Shown one piece after another: positions 21,198 to 28,341 of a DNA stretch of 58,758 nucleotides. The translations under genes were made by a program, and so were the position numbers. The notes beneath the pieces were generated by a model that saw only the letters and a list, made by a program, of their open reading frames with translations, did not search any database and was not told the DNA's origin. The DNA is taken from assembly GCF_018343665.1 (NCBI RefSeq), contig NZ_JAGYPM010000012.1, positions 1-58,758 on the forward strand, given 5' to 3'. The DNA is from Cytobacillus citreus (GTDB lineage: Bacteria > Bacillota > Bacilli > Bacillales > Cytobacillaceae). Each line of letters begins with the position of its first letter. Within the stretch, counting starts at the first letter, position 1.

Positions 21198-21271
21198 GGC
21201 GGTGTAGCTCAGCTGGCTAGAGCGTACGGTTCATACCCGTAAGGTCGGGGGTTCGATCCCCTCCGCCGCTA
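21198..21271 (+). tRNA. tRNA-Met (CAT), elongator
   Basis: A complete cloverleaf of 74 nt: acceptor GGCGGTG/CGCCGCT (with G1-U72), D stem GCTC/GAGC, anticodon stem TACGG/CCGTA with loop TTCATAC, T stem GGGGG/CCCTC with loop TTCGATC, and A73. The anticodon stem lacks the three G-C pairs of initiator tRNA and base pair 1-72 is not a C-A mismatch, so it is the elongator. CCA is not encoded. It is on the strand opposite to its neighbours. Confidence 0.96.
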
Positions 21272-21280
21272 TATCGAAAT

Positions 21281-21398
21281 GCGGAAGCGCCTTGTCCACC
21301 CCCGACAAGCACAAGACGAGCCTCACGGAAAGGTGTTCTTTACCTTTATGGGAGGATTGGCTTGTGACCTCGAGGGGGTAGGCGCTGGAGCTAGACAA
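21281..21398 (+). repeat. Carrier repeat, complete copy (tandem 1)
   Basis: Runs from GCGGAAGCGCC to GGCGCTGGAGCTAGACA. It folds into one long hairpin: AGCGCC/GGCGCT, CCCCC/GGGGG, GACAAGC/GCTTGTG and an apical CGGAAAGGT/ACCTTT arm with loop GTTCTTT. No credible protein is encoded. Confidence 0.85.
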
Positions 21399-21403
21399 TA
21401 CAG

Positions 21404-21523
21404 AAAAGCGAAGCGCCTCGATCAGGGGCGACAAGCATAAGACGAGCCGGCAGGAAGGTTGTTTTTTAACCTTCTTGTTGGCTTGACTTATGACCTCGAG
21501 CCCCTAGGCGCTGGAGCTAGACA
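21404..21523 (+). repeat. Carrier repeat, complete copy (tandem 2)
   Basis: Same architecture as its neighbour, but the CCCCC/GGGGG pair is swapped to AGGGG/CCCCT and the apical arm is GGAAGGTT/AACCTTCT. These are compensatory changes that keep the hairpin. Confidence 0.85.
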
Positions 21524-21530
21524 ATATAAA

Positions 21531-21570
21531 AAGCGGAGAGCGCCTGCTTATCGGCGACAAGCATAAGACA
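21531..21570 (+). repeat. Carrier repeat, truncated copy (tandem 3)
   Basis: Left end AAAGCGGAGAGCGCC through GACAAGCATAAGACA, then cut and fused directly to the terminator at 21569. Confidence 0.7.
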
Positions 21571-21617
21571 AAAAAAGCGAAAGCATTAGTTACATAACTA
21601 ATACTTCCGCTTTTTTT
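21569..21617. terminator. Bidirectional terminator between tRNA-Met and yabR
   Basis: Near-perfect stem of about 18 bp (AGCGAAAGCATTAGTTA with TAACTAATACTTCCGCT) flanked by runs of seven A and seven T, so it can act on both strands. Confidence 0.8.
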
Positions 21618-21640
21618 GCTGTTTTTCAATGAAATAACAC

Positions 21641-21673
21641 AAAAAGACAAGCCAATTATTGACTTGTCTTTAC
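21641..21673 (-). terminator. rho-independent terminator after yabR
   Basis: Minus-strand stem AAAGACAAGTCAAT with ATTGGCTTGTCTTT followed by U; 63 bp past the yabR stop. Confidence 0.75.
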
Positions 21674-21735
21674 AAATGGGAATCATTAACGTTCAACCCA
21701 GCTATATATAAATCATATATCAACTAAGCAGCAAG

Positions 21736-22203
21736 TTAACCTCGTCTAGCTCCTCTTCCTCCACGCTTTGATTCAGTATTGCGTTTTAAAGATGACAGAC
21801 GATCTTCACTATCCTTTAAAAACCGAGCCATTTTTGACTCAAAATTCTCTCTAGAGGGGCGATTATCGTTTGGTCTGCCTTGGCGTGGACGCCCGGAATG
21901 TGCATTTCCTCTTGACTCTCTTCTGTCGCCTCTTTCTGGTCTTTCAGGTCTTTCAGGTCTTTCAGGACGATCTTTTGCCTTTTTAATGGATAAACCGATC
22001 TTTCCATCCTTTTCGACATTAATGACCTTTACTTCAACTTGATCACCAACTTTAAGATGATCGTTAATATCTTTTACATAATTGTCTGCGACTTCACTAA
22101 TGTGCACTAGACCGGTAGAGCCTTCCGGTAACTCCACAAACGCTCCGAAATTTGTAATCCCTGTTACCTTTCCTTGTAACTTGCTGCCCACTTCGATTGA
22201 CAT
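21736..22203 (-). CDS. yabR: S1 RNA-binding domain protein (YabR type)
   Basis: 155-aa protein: an N-terminal S1 domain (about residues 3-75) with GKVTGITNFGAFVEL, GLVHISEVA and KIGLSIKKA, followed by a low-complexity basic tail. The tail holds a run of Pro-Glu-Arg triplets and ends in Arg/Gly-rich sequence, both typical of RNA contact. The exact role is unknown; related proteins associate with ribosomes. The triplets are encoded by a near-perfect 9-bp tandem repeat. It is last in the yabN-rqcP-yabP-yabQ-divIC-yabR series. Confidence 0.92.
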   Translation of the reverse strand: MSIEVGSKLQGKVTGITNFGAFVELPEGSTGLVHISEVADNYVKDINDHLKVGDQVEVKVINVEKDGKIGLSIKKAKDRPERPERPERPERGDRRESRGNAHSGRPRQGRPNDNRPSRENFESKMARFLKDSEDRLSSLKRNTESKRGGRGARRG

Positions 22204-22285
22204 AAAAAGAAACTTCCTCCTTGAAAGATATAAAAATACTTACTATATATTATACAGAACTTAAGAAAAGAGTTCAATACAAGGT

Positions 22286-22696
22286 CTAATCAGATGATTT
22301 TTCCTTTTTTTCCTTTTTTTCTTCCTTTTCCTCAGGCAATTTAAAGATTGTTTCATTTTCTTCAGAAAGGAAATAATCCTTTCTAGCAAGCTTAGCTATA
22401 TATTCATCATCATTCAGCTTTACAATTTCCTCTTCGAGCTCAACTTCCTTTTTCTGTAATGATGCCAACTCGTTTTTAAGCTGCTTTTTCTCCTCGTTTT
22501 TTTCCTCAAGAGCAGCGGATTGCGAAACGAGTGTAGAGATCATGAGAAATGAAATAAAGGCAGCACCTATAAAAAAGATAGCTAATCTTCTAAATAAAAG
22601 CTTTCTTTTCCTTCCTTTATTAATCTCAGCTGCTTCTTGCTGCACCGCATAGCTTGTTTGAATTTTGGCTACTTTCTTTTTCTGGATGGCACCCAT
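22286..22696 (-). CDS. divIC: Cell-division protein DivIC (FtsB-like)
   Basis: Bitopic septum protein that forms a complex with FtsL and DivIB. The 136-aa protein has a basic cytoplasmic N-terminus, one span (LAIFFIGAAFISFLMISTLV, about 45-64), and an extracytoplasmic coiled coil rich in Glu and Lys (about 70-110) with the KLARKDYFLSEENE motif, then a lysine/glutamate tail. The frame opens at GTG 22714, but GGAGGGG lies 7 nt before the ATG at 22696. It overlaps neither function nor frame of yabQ, whose stop lies just upstream. Confidence 0.95.
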   Translation of the reverse strand: MGAIQKKKVAKIQTSYAVQQEAAEINKGRKRKLLFRRLAIFFIGAAFISFLMISTLVSQSAALEEKNEEKKQLKNELASLQKKEVELEEEIVKLNDDEYIAKLARKDYFLSEENETIFKLPEEKEEKKEKKEKSSD

Positions 22697-22710
22697 TTCG
22701 CATCCCCTCC

Positions 22711-23343
22711 TCACTTTTTATGTTTTTTCAAACTAGATATCCAATTCATACAATAATTCTTTATTTTTCTCAAAACTCCTGCCATTCTATTATATATCTT
22801 CTCGACTGATTTTTTAAGATTTTTCGGCATAAGTTTCCACAAAAGTAGAAAAATCCATTTGAATGGAAGAAATATCACCTTTAATAGGAACAAGATCAGC
22901 TTGAAGATGATGTTTAACAGCGCTAGAAGGCCCTTACCTAAAAGGAGAAGAATCGAAATGACAGCCAGAATTAAACCCCTTACCGGTTTATAAATTACAT
23001 AATGGAATAATTTAAGCAAAAAGCGATAAATAGAGATTATCATCAAGATGACAATCTCCAGCAGATGAAGATATAGTCTTCTAAATAAACTTTGATAAGC
23101 TGCAAATCCGCATAATAAGGCTACAAATATATAAAACCTTAATTCTCCGCGATTAACGATAAATAATATATAGAAAATAGCTAACCCTTGTACAATCCAA
23201 AATAGGATATCATTAACAAAAACAATCCAACTTTTGCGCTTTGTGCGCTTTAAAAAACGGTTGTACGTATCTAAGGAGGCACCAAAGACACTTCCCATGC
23301 CGATCATGGCCAGCATGGTCATAAATTGTATATTTAGTGTCAT
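22711..23343 (-). CDS. yabQ: Spore cortex biosynthesis protein YabQ
   Basis: Mother-cell membrane protein needed for spore cortex formation in B. subtilis. The 210-aa protein has about four to five hydrophobic segments: one at the N-terminus, FVNDILFWIVQGLAIFYILF near 42-61, and two or more in the middle, with a basic C-terminal tail. Its start overlaps the yabP stop by 4 nt, so both are probably co-expressed. Confidence 0.93.
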   Translation of the reverse strand: MTLNIQFMTMLAMIGMGSVFGASLDTYNRFLKRTKRKSWIVFVNDILFWIVQGLAIFYILFIVNRGELRFYIFVALLCGFAAYQSLFRRLYLHLLEIVILMIISIYRFLLKLFHYVIYKPVRGLILAVISILLLLGKGLLALLNIIFKLILFLLKVIFLPFKWIFLLLWKLMPKNLKKSVEKIYNRMAGVLRKIKNYCMNWISSLKKHKK

Positions 23344-23642
23344 CGGAATAACTTGCTAAAGAAGCCTTTAGTTTTGTCTCCATGCTGATCATCTATATAA
23401 ACGAGATCAAATATTTTTCCTTTAATAGAGACGACTCCCTTATCAACATCCAAGTTCTTCATCTGCAAGTTTTGACCTTTAATCGCAAGAAAGCCCATGA
23501 CGGTATCTAATAGAAACTCTTCATTATCAAAGCTCTCAACTTGTTTAACGCCTGTAATGTCTAAAAGCCTTCTCCCACGCATAATAACATCATGCTCTTG
23601 GACATTCGATTTCGTTGAATTTTGCTCATAATATTGGCTCAT
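23340..23642 (-). CDS. yabP: Sporulation protein YabP
   Basis: 100-aa protein of the YabP/YqfC family, required in B. subtilis for spore coat and cortex assembly under sigma-E. Conserved segments RGRRLLDITGVKQVESFD and KGFFSKLFR are present. There is no signal peptide or membrane span. The frame opens at 23672, but GGAG lies 7 nt before the ATG at 23642, giving the family length. A candidate sigma-E promoter sits about 45 bp upstream. Confidence 0.94.
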   Translation of the reverse strand: MSQYYEQNSTKSNVQEHDVIMRGRRLLDITGVKQVESFDNEEFLLDTVMGFLAIKGQNLQMKNLDVDKGVVSIKGKIFDLVYIDDQHGDKTKGFFSKLFR

Positions 23643-23684
23643 CATACATCTCCTCACATCACAAAAGTACAAGCTTTTTGTACA

Positions 23685-23713
23685 TGTTTATGAAAGGAGT
23701 GGGTGAAATAGAA
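23685..23713 (-). promoter_or_regulatory. Candidate sigma-E promoter for yabP-yabQ
   Basis: Minus strand: -10 CATAAACA (23685-23692), 14 nt, and a -35-like TTCTATT. The -10 fits the sigma-E pattern and the -35 is weaker. Position and known sigma-E control of yabP support it. Confidence 0.45.
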
Positions 23714-23745
23714 CTTTCAGAAATCAGAATTCAGGCGCGTAGCAT

Positions 23746-24015
23746 TTAAGCTTCCGCTTCAGCCTTTTCTTCTTTTACAACCGTATACATTTCAGATGCT
23801 TCTTCTTTCCTCGTTGTCTCTTGTAATCGATCAATTTTAACCGTAACTAGCTTTTGTCCGAAGCGAATAACTAACTCATCTCCGACTTTAACGGTTGTGC
23901 TTGCTTTCGCCTGTAGGCCATTTACTAAAATTCGCCCTTGATCCGAAACCTCTTTTGCAAGCGTCCGTCTTTTTATTAATCGCGATACTTTCAAAAATTT
24001 ATCTAATCTCATCAT
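23746..24015 (-). CDS. rqcP: S4-domain ribosome quality-control factor RqcP
   Basis: Small RNA-binding protein (yabO, Hsp15-like) that helps RqcH add alanine tails to stalled chains on 50S subunits. The 89-aa protein has the S4 domain at residues 2-60: RLDKFLKVSRLIKRRTLAKE and GRILVNGLQAKASTTVKVGD. The last 25 residues are acidic. The start overlaps the yabN stop by 17 nt. A 100-bp gap with a candidate sporulation promoter separates it from yabP. Confidence 0.93.
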   Translation of the reverse strand: MMRLDKFLKVSRLIKRRTLAKEVSDQGRILVNGLQAKASTTVKVGDELVIRFGQKLVTVKIDRLQETTRKEEASEMYTVVKEEKAEAEA

Positions 24016-25489
24016 TCATTCTCCTCTCCATTTTCTTTGCTTCCTCCCAAAATTCGTCTAATTGCTCTAATTGGAAGTCAGAAAAAGCTTGCCCGCTCTC
24101 CTTAACCTTTTTTTCAACATAAGAGAAACGGCGCTTGAACTTTTGATTTGTGAGAAATAACGCTTCCTCAGGATCAACCTGATAAAAACGGGCAATATTT
24201 ACAAAAGCAAATAGGATATCACCAAACTCATGAATCTTATTGTCGCTCTCCTTCTCTGCCTCTATTTCAAATTCACCGATTTCTTCTTTTACCTTCTCCC
24301 AAGCAGGCCCGACTTCCTTCCAATCAAAGCCAACTTTTGCCGCTTTCTTTTGAATTTCAACTGCAGCCCTTAAGTTAGGGAGGGACTTGCCAATTCCATC
24401 AAGGAGGGACGACTCTTCTACGGAGCCCTTCTCCTCATTCTTGATGTCTTGCCAATTTTTCAATACATCCTCTTCCGTTTCTGCCGTTATATCACCAAAT
24501 ACATGTGGATGGCGGCGTACCATCTTTTCAGAAAGCCCTTCTATGACATCTTCAATGGAAAAGAAACCGTCATCTTCCCCAATTTGCGCATGAAGCAGTA
24601 CCTGCAGAAGAACATCACCAAGCTCTTCAATCATATGGTCAATATCCTCTTCATTAATCGCTTCAATTAATTCATAGGCTTCTTCAATTAAATATTTCTT
24701 TAACGATTCATGTGTTTGCTTTTTATCCCATGGACACCCATTCGGCCCGCGTAGCTCAGCAATAATTTCACGAAGCTTGGAAAAATTTTTATATAAAATG
24801 GGTTCATCCGTCACAGGGGGGACATAGATGGAGGTTAGATTATTGATCTCCATCTCACGATCAAGTTCGTATAGCGGAACCTTTCGAATTTGCTCCTCTT
24901 TACTCCCTGCAGCAGTCACAATATACACGATATAATCATATGGAAGGATTTCCATTAGAATAAGCTTCACTTCCGAAGCAACAAACTGATCATACACCTG
25001 AGCTATGATCATATGATGCTTAACTTCCATTTCATCCTTTTTCAAACTCGTTCCGTCAAGAAGCTGAAAGCCTTCAATCGGATCAATTTTTAGCACTTGG
25101 AATAAAGCATCGAGGAAGCTTTGTCCTCCGCCAATCTCAATGGTTACTCCAAGCTCTTCTGCTCGTTCTAACAATAGCTGCACAGTTCGTTCGGCAACAA
25201 GTGGATGGCCAGGGACGGCATAGGTAACATCTTCTTTGACAGCGACCTCTAATATAGATCTGCATATCTCTTCATAGACTTCGTGAAATTGCTCATGCTT
25301 TTCGTAAATACTGTCAAATGAAGTGAATGCTAATCCTTCCTTTTCTAACTCCAGCACAACAGGGTGTTCCTTTGTTCGTAAAAACAGGGGTGAAGCATTT
25401 TTTAAAGATCGATATACTCCAAGCGGAAGCTGGTCAATGTCTCCTGCGCCCAACCCTAATATTGTAATTTTTGACATTTTCGTTTTCAT
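23999..25489 (-). CDS. yabN: Tetrapyrrole methylase-like/MazG nucleotide pyrophosphohydrolase fusion (YabN type)
   Basis: A 496-aa fusion. Residues about 6-215 form a SAM-dependent tetrapyrrole methylase-like domain (ITILGLGAGDIDQLPLG, VPGHPLVAE, GGGQSFLDA). Residues about 245-490 hold two MazG folds: the first has IEEAYELIEAI and MIEELGDVLLQ, matching the metal-binding EExxE and ExxD motifs; the second has EEIGEFE and HEFGDILF. The MazG part should hydrolyse NTPs and so clean the nucleotide pool; the role of the methylase part is unknown. It overlaps yabM by 4 nt. Confidence 0.94.
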   Translation of the reverse strand: MKTKMSKITILGLGAGDIDQLPLGVYRSLKNASPLFLRTKEHPVVLELEKEGLAFTSFDSIYEKHEQFHEVYEEICRSILEVAVKEDVTYAVPGHPLVAERTVQLLLERAEELGVTIEIGGGQSFLDALFQVLKIDPIEGFQLLDGTSLKKDEMEVKHHMIIAQVYDQFVASEVKLILMEILPYDYIVYIVTAAGSKEEQIRKVPLYELDREMEINNLTSIYVPPVTDEPILYKNFSKLREIIAELRGPNGCPWDKKQTHESLKKYLIEEAYELIEAINEEDIDHMIEELGDVLLQVLLHAQIGEDDGFFSIEDVIEGLSEKMVRRHPHVFGDITAETEEDVLKNWQDIKNEEKGSVEESSLLDGIGKSLPNLRAAVEIQKKAAKVGFDWKEVGPAWEKVKEEIGEFEIEAEKESDNKIHEFGDILFAFVNIARFYQVDPEEALFLTNQKFKRRFSYVEKKVKESGQAFSDFQLEQLDEFWEEAKKMERRMNDEIR

Positions 25490-27093
25490 CTCCTATTCTT
25501 TTTAGGCAGCAAAATCATTAGCTTGCTTCCAAAAGGCAGCATGGAAAGCTCCTCTTCCTTGAAGGTGTTTCCTTTTAACACGATCCATAGATAACTAATA
25601 CCTCCAACTAAAACGGCACTAAGCGCCTGAAAGCCTGCGAATAAACGATCGTGGCCAAAATGATGGATAAATCCTGTTAAATATAAATAAACCTGCAGGA
25701 CAATGAACATGACAAAAGCAGCAAAACTAATCACGATCAAAAATCGCCCATTCAAGATGGGAGTATTCAAATGGCTGCGAAGCTTGAAAAACAAAATAAC
25801 CATAATCAAGCTTAAAGTTATACAAGATGCGATTGCAGCTCCCATTGTATGATACTGCGGAACAAGTAGCATATTCATGACATATTTCACCCCGAAGCCA
25901 CAAAGGATGACAAAGGCAGGAAATAGGGTCATTCCTAAGCCTTGTAAAATGGCCGTAATGGTCATAATCATGGAGCTTAATAAAATAATGATGCTCAAAA
26001 CACCCAATACATCAGAACCATTGCTATTTTCAAAAAGCATGATGTTTGTAGGGATAATAATATTCCACAAACCAACTGTCGCAGCAGCCCCTACAAACAA
26101 TCCTATTTTGAGTGCAAGGCGGATTTTTTCATGCATCAGTTCAACACTTGCCTTCAGCTTCTCACTCGTTATGATAGGAACTAATGATAAAGACATAGAT
26201 GTCGCAACAACCATCCCCACTTGAATTAAGGGCTGTCCTCTGTCATAAATTCCTTTCAGCTCTTTCGCATCAAGATCCTTCATACCTGAGGAAACAAGCA
26301 AGGAATATAGATTAAATGAATCTGCCATCTGCATAAAAACAAGAAGCATGCTGCTTACACAAACTGCTAAGCCCTGAAGCAAAAGGATACTAGCGAACTT
26401 TCTGCTTTTTTTAAAATCAATTTTTACGATTGATGAATGAAATTTCCCTTTTCTGAACCAATAAAAAGTAACTAAAATGAGAATCGATACGATTCCCCCT
26501 GTAACAGAGCCGAAAGCTGCTCCTCCTCCAACGATATATAGACTATATCCTTGACCCGTAAGCAAAAAAGCCGCCAAAAATATCGTTAACACTCTTATTA
26601 GCTGCTCACCGACCTGTGAAACAGCCGTAGGAACCATATATCCTTTTCCTTGGTAATACCCCCTAAACAACGAGACAATTGGGAAGATCAAAAAGGTAAT
26701 AGAAATTACCTTCAGCAAAATGGCAAGCTGTGGATCATCCATTTGTGCTGCTAATAGGTCAGCGCCCCAATAAAGAGCTGCAAAGCCAAGAAAGCCTATC
26801 ATAAATAAAATAAAAGCAGCTGTAATAAATAAATGCTGTATACCCGACTTTTCTTTCTTATTAGCCTCTTCTGCGTATAGCTTAGATATAATTACAGGAA
26901 ATCCATATGTAGATAATGTCAAAGCAACTCCGTAAAAAGGATACACCTGCTGATAAATATAAAGACCAACATCTCCTACAATATTTTGAAATGGTACTCG
27001 ATAAACCGCACTTAGTATTTTTGTAATAAGGGCAGCAATTGTTAAAATGAAGGCTCCCTTAAATAAATCTTTTGTATGATTCTCGGCCCTCAT
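25486..27093 (-). CDS. yabM: MurJ/SpoVB-family polysaccharide flippase (YabM type)
   Basis: A polytopic membrane protein of the MOP exporter superfamily, probably moving a lipid-linked envelope precursor. B. subtilis YabM is one of several MurJ/SpoVB-like paralogues. About 14 hydrophobic segments fill the 535 aa, starting with LFKGAFILTIAALITKILSA and the family segment YQQVYPFYGVALTLSTYGFP near 60-80. The frame opens at 27144, but GGAAGGAG precedes the ATG at 27093. Substrate is inferred only from family. Confidence 0.9.
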   Translation of the reverse strand: MRAENHTKDLFKGAFILTIAALITKILSAVYRVPFQNIVGDVGLYIYQQVYPFYGVALTLSTYGFPVIISKLYAEEANKKEKSGIQHLFITAAFILFMIGFLGFAALYWGADLLAAQMDDPQLAILLKVISITFLIFPIVSLFRGYYQGKGYMVPTAVSQVGEQLIRVLTIFLAAFLLTGQGYSLYIVGGGAAFGSVTGGIVSILILVTFYWFRKGKFHSSIVKIDFKKSRKFASILLLQGLAVCVSSMLLVFMQMADSFNLYSLLVSSGMKDLDAKELKGIYDRGQPLIQVGMVVATSMSLSLVPIITSEKLKASVELMHEKIRLALKIGLFVGAAATVGLWNIIIPTNIMLFENSNGSDVLGVLSIIILLSSMIMTITAILQGLGMTLFPAFVILCGFGVKYVMNMLLVPQYHTMGAAIASCITLSLIMVILFFKLRSHLNTPILNGRFLIVISFAAFVMFIVLQVYLYLTGFIHHFGHDRLFAGFQALSAVLVGGISYLWIVLKGNTFKEEELSMLPFGSKLMILLPKKNRR

Positions 27094-27331
27094 CGTCCAT
27101 CTCCTTCCAAACTTAAGCTCGAAAGTATTATAGCATGATGACAATGAATTTATCGAAAAAGCTAATTTTATTTAGGAAAAGCGCAAGCGCCTTCGGAACA
27201 ATCAAAAACAGATTGTTCCTGCGATGTCTATTCGTGAAGCTTTCCTTTATGCTCACCCCCGACAAGCATAAGACGGGCCGACAGGAAGGTTGTTCTTTAA
27301 CCTTCTTGGCGGACTGGCTTATGACCTCGAG

Positions 27332-27441
27332 GTCGACAAAAGCGCGACGTCCTCCCAAAAGCTTTACTTTTGGTCGTGCGATGTTTCGCTGACGAAGCTT
27401 TCCTTGTCCTGTCGCATTGTCGACACTAGTACGTCCTGTAC
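27332..27441 (+). ncRNA. RUCCU double-hairpin (Bacillaceae-1-like) module, interrupted
   Basis: Outer stem GTCGAC (27332-27337)/GTCGAC (27419-27424) encloses GCGAC-GTCCT .. GTCCT-GTCGC, then a second hairpin GTAC-GTCCT-GTAC (27429-27441). The layout equals the 23S-5S spacer element, but the first loop is split by a 52-nt insert (27354-27405). Expression is not shown. Confidence 0.6.
27354..27405 (+). mobile_element. 52-nt mini-module inserted in an RUCCU loop
   Basis: Starts CCCAAAAG, forms a short hairpin with CTTTTGG, then TCGTGCGATG and ends GAAGCTTTCCTT. It is flanked on both sides by GTCCT, as a 5-bp target duplication would leave. The same-length insert occurs at 56561-56612. It encodes nothing. 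Confidence 0.5.
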
Positions 27442-27483
27442 GTCAGGGGTAGGCGCTGGAGCTAGACATTTCTTTTAAAAACC

Positions 27484-27516
27484 AAGTGGGCTCCCAAAGA
27501 CTATGGGAGCCCACTT
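27484..27516 (-). terminator. rho-independent terminator after spoVT
   Basis: Perfect 12-bp stem AAGTGGGCTCCC/GGGAGCCCACTT, 14 bp past the spoVT stop; a U-rich run follows after GG. Confidence 0.85.
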
Positions 27517-27530
27517 ATGAAAGTTTCACC

Positions 27531-28067
27531 TTATGATTCCATTTGCCTTGCCAAGAAGCCTGCAGCTGTTTCAACAGCCTTCTGCTCAACTTCCCCTAAT
27601 GAATCCTCTTTTGCATAAATAATGACTGCTCCAATCGGGTCCCCATTTGCAATAATTGGACCAACTGTGTATGAAGAAACGGATTCTGTATTCCCATCAA
27701 CAAGGGAAATATCTCCCGGCTGATTCATGAGAACAGAACTGCGATCCTCCATTGTTTTTTCAATTAATTCACTAATGCTTTTGTTTAAATAATCCTTTTT
27801 AGAACCACCCGCAACAGCAATGTACGTATCCCTGTCACAAATTAAAACGGGATTTCCTAAGCTGTCATACAATGCCTCAGCATATTCTTTTGCAAAATCG
27901 CTTAATTCACTAATTGGTGAGTACTTCTTTAAAATGACCTCTCCATCACGATCCACAAAAATTTCCAGTGGATCTCCTTCACGAATACGCAATGTTCTGC
28001 GGATTTCCTTAGGAATCACCACTCGCCCTAAATCATCGATTCGACGAACAATACCAGTTGCTTTCAT
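27531..28067 (-). CDS. spoVT: Stage V sporulation transcription regulator SpoVT
   Basis: AbrB-family regulator that tunes sigma-G genes in the forespore and affects germination. The N-terminal swapped-hairpin DNA-binding domain (residues 1-50: KATGIVRRIDDLGRVVIPKE, RTLRIREGDPLEIFV) is followed by a GAF domain ending in VETAAGFLARQME. The frame opens at 28088, but GTGAGG precedes the ATG at 28067, giving exactly the 178 aa of the family. The 274-bp gap to mfd holds no gene; I could not place its expected sigma-G promoter. A paralogue domain occurs in abrB at 48818. Confidence 0.97.
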   Translation of the reverse strand: MKATGIVRRIDDLGRVVIPKEIRRTLRIREGDPLEIFVDRDGEVILKKYSPISELSDFAKEYAEALYDSLGNPVLICDRDTYIAVAGGSKKDYLNKSISELIEKTMEDRSSVLMNQPGDISLVDGNTESVSSYTVGPIIANGDPIGAVIIYAKEDSLGEVEQKAVETAAGFLARQMES

Positions 28068-28341
28068 CCAATGTTGCCTCACTTTCATCTGATGATTTTT
28101 TTACAAAGTTTTTCTCATTGGCTATGATCCATATTTGGGAGAAAATGAATACACCGCCATGTTTGAACTTAGTATCTTTCATCTGGAAAGTTCTATACAC
28201 GCTCAAATATTTTTTCTTAAGTATGTAAAGGGTACCAAAATTGGATAATTGTTCTATAAATTCTTATTTCCGATTTATCCCAAAGTATTAATGAATAAAA
28301 AACATAAAAATATGCTTTTTTCGGCATGCTTCATAATCCTC

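Larger units (their letters stand above)
27176..27472 (+). repeat. Composite carrier repeat with two nested modules
   Basis: Begins AAAAGCGCAAGCGCC with a hairpin module (GGAACAATC..GATTGTTCC, TGCGATG, GAAGCTTTCCTT). It continues with the carrier hairpin (GGAAGGTT/AACCTTCT, loop GTTCTTT). After GACCTCGAG it is interrupted by an RUCCU double-hairpin module (27332-27441), then ends GGGGTAGGCGCTGGAGCTAGACA. It fills the yabM-spoVT gap of 437 bp. Confidence 0.85.

Noticed and set aside
27176..27472. Insertion sequence or transposase remnant
   Set aside because: No transposase-like frame or typical terminal inverted repeats; the structure is palindromic and modular instead.
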